Below are positions 58,801 to 64,000 of a stretch of 64,000 bases of DNA, piece after piece (the stretch's first letter is position 1; the number at the start of each line of letters is the position of its first letter). The notes under the pieces were generated by a model. The model did no database searches and was not told the DNA's origin. It was given only the letters and a program-made list of their open reading frames with translations. The translations under genes were made by a program, and so were the position numbers. Source of the DNA: Cellvibrio sp. KY-YJ-3 (lineage in GTDB: Bacteria; Pseudomonadota; Gammaproteobacteria; Pseudomonadales; Cellvibrionaceae); the NCBI RefSeq assembly GCF_008806955.1, contig NZ_CP031727.1, forward strand, positions 3,114,001 to 3,178,000, written 5' to 3'.

Positions 58801-58940
58801 CGCACCCAGGCGTCGGTGTAATCGCCGTGGCTGGTAATTGCCGTACTGGCAGGTAAGAGTCCGGTAACCGGGTGCTGCTTACTCAAGATGACTGTTTCGA
58901 CCTCAGCGTACAAACGCTCTAACAGTTGTTTATGCTTCAT
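55842..58940 (-). CDS. Phosphorylase-kinase alpha/beta-like protein (GH15-type fold)
   Basis: 1032 residues from Met at 58940 (KQLLERLYAEVETVIL...); the longer frame to 59042 has no better ribosome site. The N-terminal ~450 residues have the glucoamylase-like (alpha/alpha)6 signature of phosphorylase b kinase regulatory subunits: HPVTGLLPAST, HGDYTDAWVRDNVYSI, DAWGHLQIDATSVFLLML, YGIWERG and RNPRSQTRVPNENIPLVWAQ. The rest continues the homology to the alpha/beta subunits. In animals these subunits regulate glycogen phosphorylase kinase; bacterial forms are uncharacterised or treated as GH15-like. It lies in a glycogen-metabolism cluster. Confidence 0.8.
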   Translation of the reverse strand: MKHKQLLERLYAEVETVILSKQHPVTGLLPASTAITSHGDYTDAWVRDNVYSIISVWSLAMAFKHQGETYKSDLLEQSTIKLMRGLLQSMMRQANKVEAFKHSLDNGDALHAKYDTATGLPVVADDAWGHLQIDATSVFLLMLAQMSASGLRIVCTYDEVDFVQNLVYYIASAYRTPDYGIWERGNKVNNGKTEINASSVGMAKAALQALDKFNLFGKHGDPRATIHVIADAISLARTTLTSLLPRESLSKETDSALLSIIGFPAFAVGKETLATQTRDSILTKLGGNYGCKRFLWDGHQTVLEESSRIYYEHDELGNFAHVESEWPLFFTYLYITALFDGSEATAKYYRKKLESLMVDVNGIGLLPELYYLPLENVEAEKRNPRSQTRVPNENIPLVWAQSLFLTGLMLDEGLVSPDDLDPLKMRRRSTRFIKSNIALVVLTENEAIKQNLSKHGVIAESLQDIKPMGVVSASSLMEAYAHVGENKALGLTGRPRRRVQSLASSQTYEINNKVYLSLSWLQSEREDYRRYDAEWIIETLTQEIAFIHKNWLSSEVAVFTLLVDHRLNKVPNSELLFQTLRNYQLRNEQEYVGYASANLAYRASRVNTLTIPHFHIPSMSQQVLASYSTDDALQPSQLEPVAAALLEHFYTESDIITFRKFSAYVSTKKLTDNVGASGTVITLKELIRDFFYRSQKMNYWLLSRFCFSQLSYTLIDLADSLTLLAARNLIISVGDNDHTEIKVDQSFSNATYFESVRELFPDLLERTLVQELISGIGSLIRAEPKLFDGLHSVQLRNFMLLCGMDKGDAEDVSMVEWLGLQSPARLYKKIRAILTSRKKVFSQEINHITPYPIHHLADPNDENSILSDAVDNDWQEWRTARGLITHFDDNFLKDIWHSLMFAEQLVFCNPDGSCFYLDCKTIRRSMTPGEESFAHHIDQLTHQLYPAFYKCAVIEALYAYTQFCITNPQVRFREPVVFLEVLELAAERYIRDRRAPVHNRGVDSDLMIFLEQSPHIVNLYVTLIFAEITQPY

Positions 58941-59144
58941 AGAAACGCAGTGCCATCGCAAAAAGTATAACCATGAGAAATGGCCACATTTCCCGCGTGT
59001 AAACCTCACAGGAGTGCACGCGGTTGTTGATACCCCATCCATTTTTACGATTTAACATAATATACATTATGCGCAATCATGTGTAGGGTAACTGTGGCCA
59101 TCGATAAGATGCTTGAACGGCTTTAAAGCTCTGCCGTGCTTGTC

Positions 59145-59507
59145 TCAAGCATTGGCTACCATAGCAAATAACTCGTCCGCTTGGGGAGTTGCTGGCTCCG
59201 CCAGCAGCATTTCTATGAGTTGATTGCCGGCCTCTTCATTGGAGGAATCAATCTCGACACCGAATCCGCGTCCATTTTTGTGTGCAACTATGGATTCAAA
59301 CTTGTAGCGCTGGAGTTTTTGCGTCGTGCGATAAACCAGAACCTCAATGCCTAGCTGTTGTAACGGATGCACATCCGCCAAGTCTGACTCGATAAATAAA
59401 CCGTATCTGTTTCCATTTTTGATACGGCCTATAGCGACCGGAATACCGTAGCGATAAATGAGGATTTTAATATCGGCTGTATAACGATCGCTGCATCTGT
59501 GTTCCAT
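59145..59507 (-). CDS. PilZ-domain protein, putative c-di-GMP binding
   Basis: 120 residues from the ATG at 59507, chosen for GCAGGAA upstream; a longer frame to 59549 is open. Near the N-terminus is RCSDRY, a variant of the RxxxR motif, and about 30 residues later NGNRYGLF in place of the D/NxSxxG motif. The second motif lacks the Ser, so binding strength is uncertain. It sits between malQ and the phosphorylase-kinase-like gene on the same strand, which suggests a link between second messenger and glycogen turnover. Confidence 0.6.
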   Translation of the reverse strand: MEHRCSDRYTADIKILIYRYGIPVAIGRIKNGNRYGLFIESDLADVHPLQQLGIEVLVYRTTQKLQRYKFESIVAHKNGRGFGVEIDSSNEEAGNQLIEMLLAEPATPQADELFAMVANA

Positions 59508-59566
59508 AATGATTCCTGCGTTGGTTGAGTGATAATGTGCCATCACCAATTCTGGCTATTCATTCT

Positions 59567-61081
59567 TTAGCCAAGACGATGATAGATTGTTAACAGCTGC
59601 CGGACACGCCCAGCCAATGTTGGATCAACCTGATCCCACAAAAACGTCCACACCCAATTTTTATCCGTTGTACCGGGCATATTCATCCTGTGCCCTCCAT
59701 CCAGTTCCAAAAGGTCTTGCATCGGAATAATCGCCATACTTCCGACAGATGCCAGCGCCGCCTCAACTACCAGCCAAGGCATTGGCTCCGATGAATTAAA
59801 GAAATACTGTTTTAATTGTTGGCGATTTTGATCAGCCAATGTTTCATACCAACCCAGCGTTGTGTCGTTGTCGTGGGTTCCGGTATAGATAACCTCATCG
59901 CGACTGTGGTTGTGTGGTAAGTGCGGGTTATTGGTGTTGCCATCAAAGCCGAACTGCAATACCAACATACCCGGTAGATTGAATTGCCGACGCAGTGTTT
60001 CAACCTCGTCGGTTATCACACCAAGGTTTTCAGCAACCAACGGCAATTCAGGGTACGCGTTAAAACAAGCCTGTAAAAATTCTTCGCCTGGTGCTTTTAC
60101 CCATCTGCCAGAGCGAGCATCTTCACCATCAGCAGGGATTTCCCAAAAAGCCTCAAACCCACGGAAATGATCAATCCGAATCAAATCAAATAAATATAGT
60201 TGGGTTTTCAATCGTGCGAGCCACCATTGAAAACCATCTTCACGCATTTTTTCCCAGTTGTAATGAGGGTTTCCCCAATGTTGTCCCGTCTCGGAAAAAT
60301 AATCAGGTGGTACGCCAGCAACGGTTAACGGATGTCCCTTGTTATCTAGATTAAAATAATGCTGTTGGGCCCAAACATCGGCGCTGTCGTGACCAACAAA
60401 AATAGGCATGTCGCCAAATAAATAAATACCCTTTTCATTCGCATATTTTTTCAGCGCGTGCCATTGACTAAAAAATGAAAATTGCTCAAATAATATTTGA
60501 TCAATTTCTTTTTTTAACTGCTGGCGAACCTCGCTCAATGCTATTGGATCGCGCGTGCGAATTGCTTCTGGCCAATCCACCCAGGATGCATTTTTTGTAC
60601 TGGTGCGCAACGCACTAAACAGTGAAAAATCATCCAGCCAATAATTTTGCTCAGCGCAAAAATTTAAAAAAGCTTGGTTTAACGCTGCCCCGGACTCACT
60701 TGAACATTGTTCATAAAATTGCACTGCCGCAGCTATGCGTAACTCCTGTACTGTCTGGTAATTGTGAGGGCTCACCTGCCCCCCATTAATCCAATTGTTC
60801 TCCACCAACCAATCCAAACTGATTAAATCCGGATTACCTGCATGTGCAGAAATAGATTGATACGGCGACATATCTGCTTGTGTTGGCCCTGTTGGCAACA
60901 TTTGCCAAATCGAGAAGCCTGCATCCGCCATAAAATCTACAAACGCATAGGCATCTTTGCCCAGAGTGCCAAATACTTTTTTTGTATCATCACACCGATA
61001 AGATTCAGTACATGGTAGTGACGTAGGATGTAACAAAACACCAGCTGTACGACGTTGGAACAATGGTGATTTGTTAACCAT
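59567..61081 (-). CDS. malQ: 4-alpha-glucanotransferase (amylomaltase, GH77)
   Basis: 504 residues, the usual length for bacterial amylomaltase. Conserved parts: RRTAGVLLHPTSLP at the start, SIWQMLPTGPTQ, PYQSISAHAGNPDLISLD, then the GH77 catalytic residues: the Asp nucleophile in IRIDHFRGFEAFWEIP, the Glu acid in LVAENLGVITDEV and the Asp in YTGTHDNDTTLGWY. It disproportionates malto-oligosaccharides in the cytoplasm. It follows the GH57 gene by 39 bp in the glycogen cluster. Confidence 0.95.
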   Translation of the reverse strand: MVNKSPLFQRRTAGVLLHPTSLPCTESYRCDDTKKVFGTLGKDAYAFVDFMADAGFSIWQMLPTGPTQADMSPYQSISAHAGNPDLISLDWLVENNWINGGQVSPHNYQTVQELRIAAAVQFYEQCSSESGAALNQAFLNFCAEQNYWLDDFSLFSALRTSTKNASWVDWPEAIRTRDPIALSEVRQQLKKEIDQILFEQFSFFSQWHALKKYANEKGIYLFGDMPIFVGHDSADVWAQQHYFNLDNKGHPLTVAGVPPDYFSETGQHWGNPHYNWEKMREDGFQWWLARLKTQLYLFDLIRIDHFRGFEAFWEIPADGEDARSGRWVKAPGEEFLQACFNAYPELPLVAENLGVITDEVETLRRQFNLPGMLVLQFGFDGNTNNPHLPHNHSRDEVIYTGTHDNDTTLGWYETLADQNRQQLKQYFFNSSEPMPWLVVEAALASVGSMAIIPMQDLLELDGGHRMNMPGTTDKNWVWTFLWDQVDPTLAGRVRQLLTIYHRLG

Positions 61082-61120
61082 CAGTAAGTGCCCTTCCCTT
61101 TAATACAATATTTTTGAGTG

Positions 61121-62848
61121 TTAATTGGCATGACCTTGTCGCATCACTCCACCTGTTGCAGGATCACCGCCGCCCACGCTGATTACTTGATGTAAATAAG
61201 CTGGCGCCGGTTGATCGATCAGCGCGTACAGATTAATCAGGTGACGACGGAATAGGTATTCAAAATCACTCACACTTTGTGCAGGGTTATAATCGCCGAA
61301 CCACCAGAACCAATCTGACCCTTCACACAGCGCTAATTGCTTTTCAATTTGTGCTAATTGTGCCGCCGTAAAACTTCGTTTGCTAAGCGCAGCATCGACT
61401 TGTTGTTTTGCATCGCACAACATATCCCAACCGCGATTTTTATCTTTGTCACCAATCCAGGTGGAAAAAGTACCATACACCCAGCTACCCGCCACTAAGT
61501 GTGGCATAGCAACCGGTATTGGTTTTTGTTGATCTAATAAGTTGCTATAAGTGGTTAGTTCCAATTGTGGATGGTTACTTAAACGTTCATAGAGCGTGTG
61601 CAAAAAATGATAGGCATTTTCAGGGAAATATTCCCACGCATTTTCGCCATCCATAATGACCGAAATTACGGTGTTTTTAGTGTCTTTACCATGTTGTGCA
61701 ATATTCACCATATGGCTAATCAAATCACCTACGGCATCGTCTGAATGCCATGTTGCATATTTAAATCCAATCAAGTCAGACAGCCCGTCATCGCGAAAAA
61801 ACGTATTGATACGTGTGTTGTGAAAGTTGTAAGCGCGATGTAAGGATTGATGTGTGGCATGCAGGTGACTGGCAGCGGCATGATTTTCAGGGGCACGTAA
61901 ACTATTGTGTAAAACTGAGTCGCCGGTAGCGGCCCAATCAAATTTTTCTGCATCGAGTAGCTGCAGTGTTTCATCGCTCAGCGCGCCTTCAGATGCCCAA
62001 CAGCCGCGGGGCCTTACCCCAAAATAATGCTCAAAAACCTTGAGCCCTTCATGCAAATGCCAACGTGCTCGATTGCGGCCATCGGGATAAAAGTCGGCAT
62101 TCGGCAAAGGGACATTGGGCATTGCTTGCTTCGCGCTATTGAGGTCAAGCAACAAGGGGACAATAGGATGTGCATAAGGGCTCATGCACAGTTCAATCTG
62201 CCCTGCTTCCGCTAATTTTCGGTAACGCGGGCCAATAGATGCGACCAATTCCCCGATGATTGTTAGTAGCTCTCGCCTATCTGCCATTGAATAATTGCGT
62301 TCTTTTTCTTGCAGTTTCTGAATGCGAGAATCGGTACGGCGTGGAATTTCTGCGAGCCAACTGATGTGATACCAAACGCATAAATCAATAATAAATTGCT
62401 CATTGAGGTAGCGACTAATAAATGGCTTCTCATCAAAGGTTCCAACAACATCGGCAAGTTCTTTATAAACAGGAAAGCGCTCAATCATTCGCTCGCGATT
62501 TGCGCGCAAATATTTTCGTGCGAGATCGGAAAACGCCATAGTGCCTGGCGCTGGTAAGTTAGGTTCTACCAATGAGGCAAGAACGGCATCTTTTATTTTT
62601 TCTCCGCGCGACAAATGCGCAGTAATTTGCTGCACATAGTCGTCGAGTTGTTCAAGCAAGATGGGGGCAAAGTTAACCACTGCTTTTGCAGCAGGCTGCG
62701 CCTCAATATGCGCAGCCATGTCTACATAATCTTTAATGGCGTGAAGGTATGTCCATGGAAAATAATATTCTCCTGTCACTATGTCGCGATAATCCGGTTG
62801 GTGCATGTGCCAGAGAAAAACAACCTTCGTTTTGCCATGATTAACCAT
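61121..62848 (-). CDS. GH57 alpha-amylase/glucanotransferase-type enzyme
   Basis: 575 residues from the ATG at 62848; another ATG at 62857 is equally supported. GH57 regions: [10 protein letters not shown] (region 1), [14 protein letters not shown] with the Glu nucleophile, and [21 protein letters not shown] with the Asp acid/base. Cytoplasmic, with no signal peptide. Such enzymes cut or transfer alpha-1,4-glucan chains and accompany glycogen genes. The start overlaps the glgC stop by 8 bp (ATGGTTAA), so the two are translationally coupled. Confidence 0.9.
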   Translation of the reverse strand: MVNHGKTKVVFLWHMHQPDYRDIVTGEYYFPWTYLHAIKDYVDMAAHIEAQPAAKAVVNFAPILLEQLDDYVQQITAHLSRGEKIKDAVLASLVEPNLPAPGTMAFSDLARKYLRANRERMIERFPVYKELADVVGTFDEKPFISRYLNEQFIIDLCVWYHISWLAEIPRRTDSRIQKLQEKERNYSMADRRELLTIIGELVASIGPRYRKLAEAGQIELCMSPYAHPIVPLLLDLNSAKQAMPNVPLPNADFYPDGRNRARWHLHEGLKVFEHYFGVRPRGCWASEGALSDETLQLLDAEKFDWAATGDSVLHNSLRAPENHAAASHLHATHQSLHRAYNFHNTRINTFFRDDGLSDLIGFKYATWHSDDAVGDLISHMVNIAQHGKDTKNTVISVIMDGENAWEYFPENAYHFLHTLYERLSNHPQLELTTYSNLLDQQKPIPVAMPHLVAGSWVYGTFSTWIGDKDKNRGWDMLCDAKQQVDAALSKRSFTAAQLAQIEKQLALCEGSDWFWWFGDYNPAQSVSDFEYLFRRHLINLYALIDQPAPAYLHQVISVGGGDPATGGVMRQGHAN

Positions 62849-64000
62849 TGACTTCATCCTGTCCTAACATGTCGGGAGTAACCAAGACGACACCTTTGGG
62901 CGATACGTGGAAGCGCTTTCTATCTTCTTCCAGGTCGTATCCAATAATAGTGCCATCCGGAATTTTGCAGCGGCGGTCGATTAATGCTTTGCGAATTTTG
63001 CAGTTTCGACCTACGTCTACACTTGGGAATAAAACGGAATCCTCAATTTCGCAATAAGAATGTACACGAACACGCGGGAACAACAGTGAATGCTTTACGG
63101 CAGAGCCTGAGATAATACAGCCGCCTGCAATTAATGAATCAACTGCATAACCACGGCGCCCTTCGTCGTTGAAAACAAATTTTGCGGGAGCCACTTGTTC
63201 TTGATAAGTCCAGATTGGCCATTCGGCGTCGTACAAATCCAGCTCGGGCGATATGCCGGTTAATTCCAAATTTGCTTCCCACAATGAATCAACGGTACCT
63301 ACGTCACGCCAATAAGCATCGCCACCGGAAACTGGATCGCGGAATGGAAATGCGGTCACGCGATGGGTTTTGATCATTGAGGGAATAATATCTTTACCAA
63401 AATCATGTGATGAGTTTGGGTCATCACGGTCTTTCAGCAGTTCGCGAAATAACACTTTGGTACTAAAAACATAAATACCCATGGACGCCAATGCTTTGTC
63501 TGGTTTGCCATGAATAGGTTCTGGATTTTTCGGCTTTTCAGTAAATTTCACAATTCGAAAATCCTTATCGACATCCATCACTCCAAATGCATGGGCAATT
63601 TCTAATGGAACTTCGATACAACCTACGGTGATATCGGCGCCGCGTTCAACGTGGGCGGCAATCATGGTGCCATAATCCATTTTGTAAACGTGATCGCCGG
63701 CAAGAATGAGTACATATTCGGGGTTATGGCGGCGAATAATATCGATGTTCTGTACCACAGCATCAGCAGTACCCACGTACCAGGATTCACTCAAACGCTG
63801 CTGTGCAGGTAAGAGTTCTACGAATTCACCAAGCTCACCACCAAGAAAGCCCCAGCCGCGCTGCACATGTCGATCCAGAGAGTGCGACTTATATTGAGTG
63901 AGAACGCTAATACGACGAATACCCGAGTTGACACAGTTAGACAGAGGGAAGTCGATAATGCGAAATTTTCCGCCAAAATGAACCGCTGGTTTTGCTCGCC
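62841..64000 (-). CDS. glgC: Glucose-1-phosphate adenylyltransferase (5' end outside window)
   Basis: The frame stays open to base 64000, where it reads [22 protein letters not shown], the conserved start region of GlgC, so only a few dozen residues are missing. About 386 residues are visible. Conserved parts: [22 protein letters not shown], [31 protein letters not shown] (metal/substrate site), FTEKP with the sugar-phosphate Lys, ASMGIYVF and DYFW-like DAYWRDVGT, then the left-handed beta-helix domain. It makes ADP-glucose, the committed step of glycogen synthesis. Confidence 0.95.
   Translation of the reverse strand, partial: RAKPAVHFGGKFRIIDFPLSNCVNSGIRRISVLTQYKSHSLDRHVQRGWGFLGGELGEFVELLPAQQRLSESWYVGTADAVVQNIDIIRRHNPEYVLILAGDHVYKMDYGTMIAAHVERGADITVGCIEVPLEIAHAFGVMDVDKDFRIVKFTEKPKNPEPIHGKPDKALASMGIYVFSTKVLFRELLKDRDDPNSSHDFGKDIIPSMIKTHRVTAFPFRDPVSGGDAYWRDVGTVDSLWEANLELTGISPELDLYDAEWPIWTYQEQVAPAKFVFNDEGRRGYAVDSLIAGGCIISGSAVKHSLLFPRVRVHSYCEIEDSVLFPSVDVGRNCKIRKALIDRRCKIPDGTIIGYDLEEDRKRFHVSPKGVVLVTPDMLGQDEVNG

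Overview
The window looks like a chromosomal segment of a plant-cell-wall-degrading gammaproteobacterium of the Cellvibrio type (family Cellvibrionaceae). The reasons are polyserine linkers in secreted carbohydrate-active enzymes (CAZymes), many lipoprotein and surface-anchored glycosidases, a CBM2-CBM35-PL10 pectate lyase with the module order known from Cellvibrio japonicus Pel10A, and a TonB-dependent receptor next to flavin-dependent tryptophan-halogenase-like genes. This assignment is inferred from gene content; no database was searched.

Layout. 1-7.7 kb: the 3' part of a DUF2339 membrane protein, DUF3999, an AT-rich KAP P-loop NTPase, ribonuclease HI with a viroplasmin domain, a zinc-ribbon membrane protein and a SIR2-like protein. 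7.8-36 kb: a polysaccharide utilization region, most likely for xyloglucan. It holds a DUF1080 protein, a GH5 lipoprotein with a decayed second GH5 copy behind it, an operon of TonB-dependent receptor, two halogenase-like proteins and GH97, a membrane-spanning AraC regulator, a GH29 fucosidase, three GH74 xyloglucanases, a GH62 arabinofuranosidase, an SGNH esterase and a polysaccharide deacetylase. 36-42 kb (minus strand): pectate lyase PL10 and a large lipoprotein dehydrogenase/HEAT/cytochrome c protein. 42-48 kb (minus strand): a copper-resistance operon (copZ, copA ATPase, cueR, a TolC-type protein with a Met/His tail, a multicopper oxidase) behind a recognisable CueR-type promoter. 48-52 kb (plus strand): HPP-family membrane protein, secreted cyclophilin with a GlyGly-CTERM tail, a small membrane protein and a beta-helix protein. 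52-56 kb (minus strand): trkH with a KdpD/KdpE-like two-component pair. 56-64 kb (minus strand): a glycogen/alpha-glucan cluster of glgC (cut by the window end), GH57, malQ, a PilZ protein and a phosphorylase-kinase alpha/beta-like glucoamylase-fold protein.

How the central genes fit together (inference). Surface or secreted GH74 and GH5 enzymes would cut the xyloglucan backbone, GH62 and the SGNH esterase would remove arabinose and acetyl groups, the receptor would import oligosaccharides, and GH29 and GH97 would trim side chains. Pairs of ATAACAA-like half-sites exactly 21 bp apart lie upstream of the receptor operon, GH29, GH74-1 and GH74-2, with a weaker pair before GH74-3. That spacing is typical of AraC-family operators, so the membrane AraC protein at 20.5 kb is the natural candidate for coordinating them. 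The three GH74 enzymes appear to use three localisation routes: GlyGly-CTERM anchor, lipoprotein, and free secretion with accessory modules.

The least explained items are the second halogenase-like protein, which has lost every recognisable catalytic motif, the 21-bp operator set, the structured leader RNA of the receptor gene, and the GH5 fossil.
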